A DNA stretch of 64,000 nucleotides from contig JAYXKI010000002.1 in assembly GCA_037892935.1 (NCBI GenBank), positions 1,860,001 to 1,924,000 on the forward strand. The letters are read 5' to 3'. The notes below the pieces were generated by a model. That model was not told the origin of the DNA and made no database searches. It was given only the letters and a program-made list of their open reading frames with translations. Positions 47,240-59,299 of the stretch are shown piece by piece. Both the position numbers and the translations under genes were made by a program. Positions within the stretch are counted from its first letter, which is position 1; the number at the start of each line of letters is the position of its first letter. This DNA comes from Phlebopus portentosus. Its lineage: Eukaryota; Basidiomycota; Agaricomycetes; Boletales; Boletinellaceae.

Positions 47240-48312
47240 TGAATAAAGAAAGGGAGTGGGCTGGCGACATTGGTAAGTATCGATTCGTTCGGCTTTTGTA
47301 TCTCATGGTCTTCCCGCGCTAATGCTGCGTAGGCATGATGGTGAGCGATGATTCTAGGTCATTCAATTTTAGGCCCACCTGAGATATGCCTCTACGGTTA
47401 GGACTGGGATAATACAAAGATCGTCTTCACGAAGCGCTCCCTGATCGAGTTTCTGAAGTAAGCAATCAAAGATGCCATTGTTTCGGTCGTTTCTCAAGCA
47501 TGTTATATCATCTTTCAAAGGTATACTGGGACTACAGTCGATACCAACTTCTCAAACATAGCCAAACTGCCCAGTATGCATCTCATCTTCTATCAATCAT
47601 ACCGATGTCTTTCGTTCATAAACGACAAAGAATATGCGACGTTTGGCAAGATATGTCAAGATGTTGCGGCAGACGTTGAAAACCATAGCACTCAATCTGG
47701 ATCAGTTGGTTCGAGACACCTCACTTGATGGCTGCCACGGGTCTGATGCATCACATCCCACAGAAACCACAGCCTCACCTCCTAAGGAAGAGTCTGGTAG
47801 CTTCAGGCCCTCACGACGTGTGAGGACGACGCCTGGAGGTCCGACGTCGGGCCTGTTCGAAGAGGAATTTCCTGATGACGCTTTATCACAGGCCCCACCG
47901 AAGACGAAGGTTTTTAAATGACAGCCTTTCGACTATATCCTTTATATGAAAGCCCCTTCTTTTATTCTAGGCAATTGCGGAGCCTGTGGCACCTGCAGCG
48001 AACGTTGATGTGAAACCAATTGCTACAGAGGATATTCCCCTTCCAACGAGTGGGGTGCGGCCCAGCAGGTAAACGGATGATGTTCTGGGCTAGACGATAC
48101 TAAATGAGCTTGCAGACGTGTACGAACTGCGCCAGGCGGCAAGGATTCTCTCGCGGAGGGCCTTTGGGGTGGTGAAAGCAACCACACTGAATTCAAACCG
48201 ACTCGCAGGTGAGCGCAGGATGTATACTGAAAGTTTATATATCACAGTACTGAAAAGAGACTGGGCAGGGTTCGCCAGGGACCTGGAGGTCAAGATTCGG
48301 TCGCTTCAGTAG
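47240..48312 (+). CDS. Uncharacterised protein with repeated RRVRTxPGG motif
   Basis: Not a family I can name with confidence. The clear part is 47634-48210: a helical stretch (MLRQTLKTIALNLDQLVRD), then FRPSRRVRTTPGG followed by TSGLF, an intron (~47911-47970), VRPSRRVRTAPGG split by a second intron (~48069-48116) followed by DSLAEGLWGG, and finally FKPTRR. The twice repeated (P)SRRVRTxPGG with a following small hydrophobic block resembles the RVLxPPGG motif of SPIRAL1/Jupiter/HN1 microtubule-linked proteins; that is a suggestion only. A possible start MNKEREWAGDIG at 47240 and small upstream exons are uncertain, as is the 3' end. Confidence 0.5.
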
Positions 48313-48873
48313 GTTTTCTTATGATTGCTTGTGCGGATTTATGCTGACCATATATGACGGTTACCACCAGCTGCTCGGATGAAGGCTAAGCGGAACGGAC
48401 GACTTTTGAGGAACCGGGATCATTTGATGTTGAGAAAGTTTTAATGACGGCTCTAAATGTTGGAATTGCAGCATGGTTATGCATCTGGAAAATTGCTTAA
48501 TGTTAACTTTGCAACATACTGAGAATATGCGAGGTAGTCGAATGCAAAGTTGAATTTTGAGCCTCCATTAGTGTAATATTGTTTGTTGTGTCAATGAATA
48601 AATTGCAGAATGCCTATTCCGGACATCGCGTCCGCAACAGCACATACAACCTCACTTCCTCCGTATCCCCATCACCTCTATTCCGCCGGCGGCAGCGCCA
48701 GCAGGACCAGCAACAAGATCAGAGGGCTTCTGAGCCCGTTGGACGCGACGTAATTTTGTATACGCTCGTTTTTGCTTTGACTTACCATTGTCTCTGTATC
48801 TGCAATCATCTCAACCACCACCACTATTCTCCAAATCCACGGCGGGTCCGTCTCAGACTTTGCTTATGTACCA
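48313..48873. other. Upstream region and leader of the formin gene
   Basis: No separate gene. From ~48594 a frame stays open into the formin, with an ATG at 48594 as a possible alternative start. A CAG/CCA-rich stretch lies at 48690-48830. Confidence 0.5.
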
Positions 48874-51800
48874 TGGACACACTCTTTGGACGGAAGAAAC
48901 CACGCCAACGCCAGACATCTACAGACCTCAGTGAGCGGTCCGTCCCTTATGACAAGCTTGGCCCTGCCAGCAAGTCTCCTATACCCGTTGGCACAATCTC
49001 CCATGGCCTCCGAACCAGCGCTTCACAAATATCCGCTCCTGTAACTAATCCGACACTTACAAGCGATGGCACAGAGTTTAACTTGCATGCCATGAGACGC
49101 GCTCGCTCAGACAGGGAACGCACGTATGCGCCTCCTGCGTGGAATATGCCAAAGGCGCCTCTCATATCTGCCGCATCCAGTTCCTCCGCCACATTATCCA
49201 GCAATCCATCCTCCTCCGGCTCTTCGACCTCGTTTACTACCGTCACGGACAGCAGCCATATACGAGGTTCTACCGCTTCATCGTCGGACAAAATGAGCCC
49301 GAACATGTCCGACTTTGGCGGATACCCAGTCGCCTCTGCTTCCTCGACGTACGGAAACATGAACGGCGTACCGAGACCCATGTCCGTCGCCAGCTCGCGC
49401 TCCGAAGGCAATCGCATATCAAAGTATGCTGCTTCGCTTACGCCGTCGGATTCCTTGCAATCACACTACTCTCACGCGTCTCATATGTTTCATCACAACA
49501 AGGGCGCGCACGACGATTTTGAGTTCGAGCGGCCGAGCGATGATGTTGTAGAGGCACTCTTTGAACAGGTCCGCCTCAAACGAGATCTTGGATCATTACC
49601 GAGCCTTTCCGTGGACCAGAAGTGGCAGATCGTTTATAATGACGAACAATTGCGATGGAAAGAAGAAAGAGTGAGGGAGGAGGCGACGAAGAGGCAGACG
49701 GAGATCGGTCCAAGCCAAACTGCTTTCATCAAGGACTCTCCGGAATGGTACCTCAAGAAGTTTCTCGATCAAACTATTACACCCAAACAAGCAGCAAGTT
49801 TGCTCGTTTCTCTTCGAACGGGTACCGTGAGGTATGTTCGACTTTGCCTGCCTTCCCTACCATTTTCCTCACCAATCTTCTCATTCAGCTGGTTTCGACA
49901 ATTTCTGGCCATACAAGGCACGTCCGTTCTTGCTAACACTCTGAATAATATCAGCCGAAAAGGACTGAATAGGTTATTATCTTACTTCATACTTCTAAAT
50001 AATATGAGTTGACAATGGACTCGTCAGGCGAGAAACGGATCTTGCGCTGGAATACGAGGTTCTAAAATGCCTCCGTCACATCTTGAACGTGGAGGTTCGT
50101 TTCAGTTACCGTACTACAGAGTTTCATGAGCTAATCTATGACTGCAGGTTGGAGCCAATGAGGCTCTCATCCATCCAATGATAGTTAATCATATCGCATC
50201 AACATTAAACACGTCTCAAATCTCGTCACGAAAGGTTGCTCTCGAAATCTTGACTTTCCTGTGTTATTGGAAAGACGGGGATCATCATGAACTGGTCATC
50301 CAGGCTTTGGAAGCACTTAGCCAGGCAAACGGGGAGAATGGACCCTATGCCTTTTGGTTCCAGACCATGGAGCGTAGTCTTCTTGGGCGGGGGAAGATGG
50401 GTAGTCTTGTCGGCGCAAGCGAGGAAATCCGAAAGAACGGTGGTCTAGATAGCTCTCTAAATGAGTATGCGGTAAGTCCATAAGCCTCTTGGGTGCAACT
50501 CGCTGCCTCATTCCCATCACAGCAAGCAAACCTCCTAGTCATCCACGGTGTTTTGGATCACATAGACGACCTCGACCTGCGCATTCACCACCGTACGCGG
50601 ATGGAGGCGGCCGGTCTTCGACGTATCATGACCATTTGTCGGGAGTTTGGGTATGCTCAGATCGAGACCCAGTTGGCTCTGATCGAGAAACTAATTGAAG
50701 CAGATGAACGTGCTCTCCGGGAGCAAATGGATCAGGAAATTCTGCGAGATTACGGTAACCCTCACGATGTATTCAATGCGGTCATGGCGAAGACTCGAGG
50801 CTCGAAGGCTCACGACTACTTCCTTTCTGTAATGCAACATCTGTTGTTGATACACGAAGAAGGCCAGGCCCTCGCGCATTACTACCAGATCATTGACTCT
50901 GTTGTCACCGATATCGTTCTTGATCGACAATTAAATGGTGCAGAATCCAAATTGGGCACTTCAGTGGCAAGGATCATAGCACAGCTGAACGAAGCCGAGC
51001 AATATCAACATATTGAGGAGCAAGCTAATGAAGTTCGGGCAAAAGCTTTACAGCTGAAATTCGAGAAAGAGGCTCTTGAAGAGGAGGTTTCGCAAGGTAG
51101 TGACGGTCTCGTAGGTCGACTTAAAGAAAAGTCAGCTCAACTCGAGGAGAAACTGAAGAGTTCGAGGGGAACCATTGAATTGCTCCAGGGCCGCCTTGAA
51201 GAGCAGAAACGTGGATACGAGGAACAAATCACCCAGCTTGAAGCGCAAATACTTGAGCTATTCCGAATGCTCAAGGAGCTCGGACGTGGTGTGGAGGAGA
51301 TTGTCGACCAGAGCCAGTCAATGGACCGAAAGGATCTCATGGCAACCCTCGAGAAACAACTGCAGCGCAATAAGACAATCAGCATGTTGGAAGGACGGCG
51401 CGAGTCTACTCGAAGAAAGACCAAGCTTGGCCGACGCAGGAGTGACGATGGAGAAGAGGATGGTGCCGAACCATCTCGGTCTTTGAAACGAGGTTCGAAG
51501 GCAGTCGGAAGGGGTAAAAAGCAGTCAGCGTATCCTGATAGAGGTGGGGTTCGCGATTCACAATTTGCAGATGCTGATGAGGCCAGTGTACAAGAACATA
51601 TTGAGCAGCGCATTGCCGCTGGCGTGGTAAGCTGACGTTCCTTATATTTCGTCCTCGACTGACAACTAACTCTTGGTCTGTAAAGTATCCGCAGAGAGAA
51701 GGGACGATTTCTAGTCCTCGAAACGCAAAGTTATCTCCATGGCGAGGCAATACGTCCCGATTAGCCCTAGATGGCGATTCTAGCATGCAGGCGAACGGGA

Positions 51801-54484
51801 ATCACCTCCTATACCCCGGTCATGCAGATGATCAGGAACGAAGGTTTTCGCGTTTGTCTGCGGACGACAAAGAGTCTGACAGTGAGTATCGTCAGTCTAG
51901 CAGGAGTGGCTTTTCTGCATCCACCGAAGATACTCAAGCGACTTCTGTTGGGTCTCGTCGTGCAGAGGATCGCTCATCTGCTGGTGATGACTACGCAGGT
52001 GGCCAGCTGTCCTTGGCGGAAGTCTTAGCCAAAAAGATGGCTGGTATTCAAGGCGGGTCTAATATTGGACCTCCTCCCGAAGGTTCTGTCTCGAGTGATG
52101 TCCCTCTTACTCCGCCTCCACCGCCTCCACCACCCATGTCTGCGTCAGCTTCTATATCTTCACCTCCTCCACCTCCACCTCCACCTCCGCCGCTCCCTCC
52201 TGTCAACTTCATTGCTTCCCCTCCGACGTTCTCTGCCGCGCCGCCTCCTCCGCCTCCTCCGCCCTTATCCGCACCACCGTCCATGCCTGGATCTGCCCGC
52301 CCGTCTATGTACCTTGGCATGAACTTAAACAGCCTAGTCATGGCAAGAAAGGATATTTCGATTGCTCCAAGTACAAAGATGAAACAGTTGCAGTGGGACA
52401 AACTGCCGCAAACACAAGTGGCGAAAACTCTCTGGAATGACGAAGAACCGGACAAGGAGAAAGAATGGATCAAGAAACTCCGTGAACAACGTATATGGGA
52501 GGAGATGGAAGAGGACTTCAAGGCCAAACAGCTCGTAATTAACTTGATGGGTACGTTTGATTTTGGGTATTCATATTTGTTTAGTTTACTGATATCTCAA
52601 ACTAACCAGCCAAACAAAAGAAGGCCGAACTGCGTAGCGTCCTCGATCCTCAGACCAAGAAGCGCGTTGGTGAGTGCCATTTCTTGAATTTCCTTTGTAT
52701 TGGTCATGACTATGAATGTTCGACCTCAGAAATCTTGATTCAACGATTGAAGAATCTCCAGCCGGAGGAAATAGCTCTCAAGATTGAGCAGTTTGACAAG
52801 GAGCTTTGTACAGAGACGTTCCTTGGCGAATTGAAGAATCTTCTTCCAACTCCGGAACAGGTACACTTAATCTCGAGCTATTGATGACATTAGTGACTAA
52901 TGCACTGCAGGTTGGAAAGCTCGCTATTTATCGCAATGCGGATGCGGAAGAACTGAACAGATTGCATCCTGCGGACCGACTTATGGTCAAATTGATTCAA
53001 ATCGATCGACTAGGCCCTCGTATAGAGGCAATGCTTTATAGAATAACGTTTGACGAGACGAGGACGCTGCTTGATCAAGGTGCATCAAAACTTATCGAGG
53101 CGGGCCAGGGACTGTTGCAAGCGTCTCATTTCAAGGAACTTTTAAGCGTGCGTGTTTGATTCTCGCTCTGGGATCCTGAGACTTACTCTAGTCCGTCAGT
53201 TGATTTTACTTATTGGTAATTATATGAATGGAACGGGTGTCAAGGGAGGTGCATTTGGCTTCCGCGTGAGCAGCATAAACAAGGTTTGTAACTCATTGAA
53301 ATGTTGCGATTCTTGAACTAACTTGTGTTTCAGCTGGTGGATACGAAGTCACTAAACAACACGACGCTCCTGCATTTCCTGGAGAAAACTGTATCTCAGC
53401 ACTTCCCAGAAATAGCAGATTTCTTGAACGAGCTTGAGAAACCCGCCGACGCGTACCGAGGTGAGTAGCGTAGAATAACAGTAAAGCGCCGAGTTGGTTG
53501 CAGAGTCTTACATGTTCCTTGTCAGTCAATGTGTTGGAGCTCCGTAAAGGTTTCGTGGAGTTGCGGGATGGTCTTAAGAAAATCAAGTCCGAACTTGACG
53601 AACATTTCTCTGATACAGACCTTAATACTCCTTTCGTATCTCAGATGTGGTCGTTCGTTGGCAAGGCTAGCTCTCGGCTAGAGGACTTGCAGGATGACAT
53701 CGAAACAGCAGATACTATGTTCAATAAAGCTGTTAGCTACTATGGGGAAGACGATCGTGGTATGACGTCGTCCGAATTCTATGGTATTTTCAAGACTTTT
53801 GTTTCCTCGTACAAGGTGAGCAGACAGCATGATGGCCGGGTTGGCCAATGTTAACGGATAATTTTGTAGAAATGCCAAACGGACAACAGGATAGCCCAGG
53901 AGGAACGCGAAGCTGTTGATAGACGCCGCAAGGCTGTGGAAGAAGCGAAGGCCGACCGTTCTGCGAGGAGGCAGCAAGCCGCCGATGACGGTGCTGGTGA
54001 CAATGCTGTACTGGACAACCTCCTCGAAAAGCTTCGTAATGGTGACAGCGTTGGACGCAAATCCCGCAGAAACCGTCGTGTTAACGGCAGTTCTGCAGGC
54101 CCGCGCCGGCAGACCTTGGACGACAATGAGACGGCCGATGCTCCTTTCGAGCCCAGTCTCTCAGAGGCCGGTGATAAGACAGTAGATCTGGCGCGAGACA
54201 TGTTAGCTGCCTTGAAGTCGGATGGATTTGAAGCTTTCACGCCTACGACTCCATCGAGACCAGATAGGCGGAGGCGGAGGAATAGGCCTCGTCGAATCAT
54301 CTCGGAATTTGGCGCTGAGGAGACAATGGCGTCGCCCACAATGTCAGATGACCGCGAATTCTCTGGCGCGGAAGATGGAGGCGATCAATATCGTACATTT
54401 TCCAGGCCGGAGACTCCGTCTGAAGGAGGCGATTTCGGGCAGGCAATTGTGGAGGATGCAGATGCCACGGTACGACGACGCTGA
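48874..54484 (+). CDS. Formin (GBD/FH3-FH1-FH2-DAD)
   Basis: A diaphanous-type formin, which nucleates and elongates unbranched actin for polarity, cables and the cytokinetic ring (Bni1/Cdc12/SepA group). Start at 48874 gives MDTLFGRKKPRQRQ; the first ~200 residues are Ser-rich. Then the GTPase-binding/FH3 region (VEALFEQVRLKRDLGSLPSL, ~49545, to QIETQLALIEKLIEADERAL, ~50710), a coiled coil (~51000-51300), FH1 with four polyproline runs of 7-10 Pro (52115-52275), and FH2 from MKQLQWDKLP (52378) through NYMNGTGVKGGAFGFRVSSINKLVDTKS (53220-53350) to ~53900. A basic C-terminus includes a DAD-like DNLLEKLRNGDSVGRKSRRNRR (54015). Introns are short and all resolve in frame. Stop at 54482-54484. The single formin seen; complete. 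Confidence 0.95.
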
Positions 54485-54831
54485 TATTGATTATGTACAG
54501 CCGTTGCATTTTTCCTACACAACATTCGATCTTTTTCTTTTCTTCTTCAGTTTTCACTCCTTTTCCTGCAGGACTTCCGTTGATTCACGCGCACATGCAG
54601 CATGATTTCAAACTTGATACGTTGACGTATTCACATCGCTTCTTTGGATTATAGTAACTTTGTAAATGGTTTTATAGTTCACTGTTTTCTGCTTAATGGA
54701 GGATTCAAATCATTGAGTTTTCTTGCGTAGTGTAGTGCGAGAGTTGAATATCACGCGACATTAATATTCAGAATAGAACAGAACTTTGTGCGGGCATAGC
54801 TGCTTGGACAACACATACTACCTGGCCTGGC
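54485..54831. other. Formin 3' region and COQ7 promoter
   Basis: Non-coding; pyrimidine-rich just after the formin stop (54515-54565), then AT-rich. Nothing else recognised. Confidence 0.55.
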
Positions 54832-55642
54832 ATGAAGGCGGCCGGTTTACGACGAGCTCAGCCAGTAACGGTTCGAAGATGGATGATTGCATCCAGGCAT
54901 TTGTCGACCAAGAGTTCTCTTCCGTCTGACGCGTATACGAAGGCCTCTTCGACCGACGTCTCGGTCAACGGCACACCTGATCTTACAGCATTCCAGCACG
55001 CACGTCTAGACAGGGCAATTCGAGTCGACCAAGCAGGCGAAATCGCCGCCAATTACATTTACAAGGGCCAAATGGCCGTTCTGGGTAAGGATAGAACACT
55101 CAGGCCTATCATCCAAGTTCGTTGTCTCATTTCTCCGACCGTCTTTAATTATGTATCATTGTGTTTCTATCCAGGAAATGTGGGACCAAGAGAAGAAACA
55201 TATTGAGGTTATGGACAGGCTACAGGTGCAACACCGGGTGCGACCTACCGTCCTGTCGGACGTTGCAAGAGCAGGAGGTTACGCTTTGGGCGCCTTCACA
55301 GCTTTGATGTCGAAAGAGGCTGCAATGGCTTGTACAGAAGCGGTTGAGACGGTTATCGGAGAGCATTACGACGAGTACGTATCTACCTAGTTGACTACAG
55401 TCCCCTTACTGATTCATTCTTTCTCGAATACTAGTCAATTAAAGGAGATGGAAAGTCTACCTTCCGACCATCCCAGTGTGCCTCTCCTGAGGGAGGTCAT
55501 TAAAGAATTCAGAGATGACGAACTAGAGCATTTGGACACCGCCGTCGAACACCACGCGCAGCGCGCTCCCGCCCATGCATTGTTGAGCGCAGTAGTCGGT
55601 GCTGGATGTAAAGTGGCAATCGAATTGTGCAAGCGTATATGA
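54832..55642 (+). CDS. COQ7: Demethoxyubiquinone hydroxylase COQ7
   Basis: A di-iron monooxygenase of the mitochondrial inner membrane that adds the C6 hydroxyl in ubiquinone synthesis. The N-terminus (MKAAGLRRAQPVTVRRWMIASRHLSTKS) is a good mitochondrial presequence. Iron ligands are all visible: the Glu of DQAGEIAANYIYKGQ (55030), ExxH in EKKHIEVMD (55193), the Glu in TEAVETVIGEHYDE (55335) and ExxH in DDELEHLDTAVEHH (55515). Two introns (~55118-55174 and ~55377-55434) keep the frame. It ends at 55642, 28 bp from the stop of the convergent NDUFB4-like gene. Confidence 0.95.
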
Positions 55643-55670
55643 CGAATGAACAAGCAGGTTCATTAAGTAA

Positions 55671-56124
55671 TTATTTGCGCGCCAATGGCTCGCCTTTGCG
55701 CTTCCCCATCCAACTGTATTTAGCCTAGAAATATCAGCCCTGTTGGTCATCATGGAAGTGCCTGCTGAGGCTCACATCTTGCTGCGCGCAGGCGTATAAG
55801 CAAAGGCCAGGAATGAAGATGAGGCCAACTACAGCTACTCGAGCAGTGCTCTTCGTCCATCTGAAGTTCTTATACACATCCTCGCGCTTCACCTATACGT
55901 CAGCAAGATCTATGTGCGTAAAAGAAGCAAATATACGCACCATTTGGTTCCATCGCTCGAGAGCGGGGTCAATCTAAGGGAGAAAGAAGTGAGATCCAAG
56001 GACACGGGCAGAACAGATGTCCACATTTCTTACTGTTACGGAAGCTAGAAATGAAGCAGTAAGTCGGCCTATTCTCTAGCTTTGATTCAATGATTCCTTG
56101 CAAGTGCTTACCGCGCGGCGCCAT
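55671..56124 (-). CDS. Complex I accessory subunit, NDUFB4/B15-like
   Basis: A tiny gene hidden by introns. Splicing by GT-AG rules gives about 75 residues: MAPRASVTIDPALERWNQM, then VKREDVYKNFRWTKSTARVAVVGLIF (one membrane helix with IPGLCLYACA) and a basic end AKYSWMGKRKGEPLARK. The pattern DPALERWNxM-RED-YK-FRWT, one transmembrane helix and a GKRKGE tail fits the fungal NDUFB4/B15 subunit of mitochondrial NADH dehydrogenase as I remember it. It needs an 11-nt micro-exon (56034-56044). Four introns, the last ending just before GCTAAATAC (~55725). Convergent with COQ7, another respiratory-chain gene. Confidence 0.72.
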
Positions 56125-56308
56125 GATGTCCGTCTCGTCTACCTCGTCAAAGTAGCTGGTACTGGTACTTAGTCGGTGTGACTACGACCGTGACCGATAC
56201 CTTGACGTGACCGTGGGAGCTCACGTGGACCGCCTACCTCAGTTCCGAAGTCTCTCTAACTCTCTTCATCCACATCTAGCATCTTCCCTTTGAAACTCAT
56301 ATTTAATC

Positions 56309-59153
56309 ATGTCATACAATCGCGAATGGGACTACGGAAAGGACTGGAATAGCGGGGGATATCGTGGTCAGGCCAGAGAGCGAGAAGACGATGAGTTCTA
56401 TGGCGAAGGAAAGAGGAGGAAGTACAACAATGGAGTTCGCATGCACTAGGCGACCGACGATTTTCACCTTCCGCTTACAATCCAATCACTTTGCAGGGAT
56501 ATCAGGATTCGTGGCAGACTCATGGGGACAACAGGCCCTACGGCGGTGATGGCTACAGCTCACACGATAATGCCTATCCCGATAACTACAACAACTTTGG
56601 TTACGACCATTCTACTGATGGTCGGGATGACCGATCACATCGTTATCCTCCGCAGAATCGGAAGAAGCACATCGCAAGCGAACCGAGCCCGCACGTCATA
56701 TTCTTAGGTCTTGACTTTGACTTTACTGAATCGGATGTGGGTATCAGAATTATCTGTGGTCTCACGTCAAAATCAAGAGTTGCTAAATACATTCCACAGC
56801 TGCAAAACTTCTTGAAAGGCGAAGGATGCGCCATCGAGACCGTCACAATAATTCGCGATCGAAATACAGGCACTTGCCCATTCACAACATTGTCTGCTTT
56901 TGTGTCCTGACGATGTCTTCCCATTGGATTTTATTAAAGGTCAATCCAAGGGTTTTGGCTTCGCCCAGTTCAGGTCCACTGAGGATGCGCGTACCTTCGT
57001 CGACCCGAACTTCCCTTTCATTACGGTTCCGCCTCCGGCGTCCCATGGCGCTTCGGCAGCGACGGCCTACAGGCAAGCTATAGAAGCCGGCACGTATACT
57101 GGCAAGCGAGTCAAAATCGATTACTCTCAAAGCGCAAATGCAGCTGGGCAAGGCAGACGTGGACCTCAATTCTCTAATGATGGTACACGTGATATCGGAA
57201 ATACTCAGTCTGCGGTATTACTCTTCCGCGGTTTAGATCCGTTGTCTGGCCCGGCAGCAGTTGCGCAGGCTATGAGATCTTCGTCTGGGCCGAATGTAGA
57301 AGGTGCGAAAGGAATGAAAAGAGTCGTCGTAATCAAGGATAAAGCGACTCTGGCTAGCTGGGGCTATGCGTTTGTCGAGTTTGTTGATGCGCAAGTGAGC
57401 TTACTTAGAATTTGATTCGCTTCTTGACGACTTACAAAACATTATGCAGTCTGCTTCAGCTGTCTTGGCAGCGACTATGTCGCCACAATTGCATCCTAGT
57501 GGATTTCGCATATCGGATCGTCCCGTTGCGGCGTCTTTTGCACATCCGTATTCTTTCCAGCCAATAGAGCATATTATGTATCGGGATGAAACTTGTATTC
57601 CTTCGTCCCTAAATCTTGGTGGAGTAGATGGATCATGGGTCAAGTATTGGGATGAGTCCGCGACGCTTGCGACAATGGAGTTCAAAGTCGACGAGCCGCA
57701 GAGTAGCAATGAGACAGTTGCTACAAAAGAAAAGAAGGCCAAAGAGAAAAAACGTGTCAAAGGTATATCCTTACTACCTTGCGAATGCTCCGTCTTGACC
57801 TGCTGACTTTATCGTATTAAGCATCTACCGAGGGATCTTCTATCACTACGAAAGCTTGTGCCTTACCAATATCCGATAAGCCGGTAACATTGAGTTTCAA
57901 AGTCGGACCTGCATCAAAAACTGCAGGTGTGCATTTCGTACATTGTTTTTGAAAATCAATTGAATTTGCCCTTGGTAGCGAGTGCTGTGCCTTCCCAGGC
58001 TGCCCTTCTGCTCGCTAGCAATGATGAGGAGGCAACAGACACCAACGGACATAATACATACGCTGAGCATCCGGAGGATATTAAGTGTATGTCGACTATA
58101 ACGACTATACTTATCTAAGACTAAACGCCTAATGCAGCGAAGCAAGCCCAGAAGGTCCCCCCATTGATTGCAAGCAAGAAGGTCGTGAACAACATCTCGA
58201 AGTGGAATCAAGTCCAAGAAGAATTGAGCGGTGTTGTGCATTCATTCCCTGCTGCGCCGGCGCCTCCAGCAACACCTCCTGTATCAATTACACCGGCGAA
58301 AGCTGTGAGTACCTCATGGTTCTGTCGAGGTAGATCCTAACGGGTGTATGCAGAGGTCCCAAACTCCAGAAGTCGAGACAGAGTTTGAATTCTCCGATAC
58401 GAAGGCCATCACGTGCTTGTTATGTTCTCGTCAGTTCAAGAGCTTGGATCAATTGAAGAGGCATAACAAAGAGTCTGACCTGCATAAGGCATGTGGTTAC
58501 TGAGGGTGCTCTTTCGCATGAATATAACTTGCTCTCGGTGCAGAAAAACTTCAAGGATGCCAGTCTACGCGAAATAGCGCGGGAGAAAGCTCGAGCCGCG
58601 AAGAAGAAAGAGGAGAAATCAGATGGTCAGGCCGACCAAACTACATCAAAATCTCAATACCGCGACAGGGCTTCCGAACGACGAACGCTTTTCAATCAGC
58701 CAGATGTGCCACTTCCTGAAGGAGGAACGCAGGCGAAGGGAGGGAACGGCAAGCGGTCTGCTGAGGTTCCGCCTTCTGTGCCATCTCCGCCTGCTCCTGT
58801 TCCTGCTGCCGCTCCGGGGAAAGACGAGAACAACGTCGGGAATAAGTTACTAAAGATTATGGGCTGGACAGAAGGGACTGGACTGGGCACTGGTGGAGAA
58901 GGAAGAGTAGATCCCATGTGCGTATTACCAAGGTTATTACCGCCCTCTTTTCCTTGCTAATGTCAGCAAAGCCAAGCTGCAATTTATGCTTCTGGAGCTG
59001 GCTTAGGATCGACCAAAGCGCGAGAAGTGGGAAAGTATCAGGACGGCTATTCCGGCTATGTTCAAATGGCGAAGGATGTTGTAAGTCTCTTTCGCTCCTT
59101 TCGCGTATCATCGTACTGACTTTATTCAGGCAAGAGAGCGATACGAGCAATAA
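56309..59153 (+). CDS. RBM5/RBM10-like RNA-binding splicing factor
   Basis: A nuclear RNA-binding protein of the RBM5 type, which acts in early spliceosome assembly. The N-terminus is Tyr/Gly/Arg/Asp-rich (MSYNREWDYGKDWN). RRM1 spans 56690-57120 (VIFLGLDFDFTESD, then after an intron LQNFLKGEG, and KGFGFAQF as RNP1), RRM2 57215-57540 (AVLLFRGLDPLSG, WGYAFVEF). Next come a Lys-rich segment, a C2H2 finger CLLC...H...H (58420-58485) and a G-patch with LLKIMGWTEGTGLGTGGEGR (58850-58910). It ends ARERYEQ, stop 59151-59153. The RRM-RRM-C2H2-G-patch order is that of RBM5; the RanBP2-type finger between the RRMs in animals is not visible. About ten short introns. Confidence 0.9.
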
Positions 59154-59299
59154 TTCGTTCTTATCAGGATATTGTATTTCTTAGTACTTTTCTTAGTACT
59201 CTTCTTTGCTTTACTCGTGATAATGTCCATATTGGTGCACTTTATTACTTGCGATCAAGATATCATTACGACTGCGCAACCATTAAATTAACGTCCATG

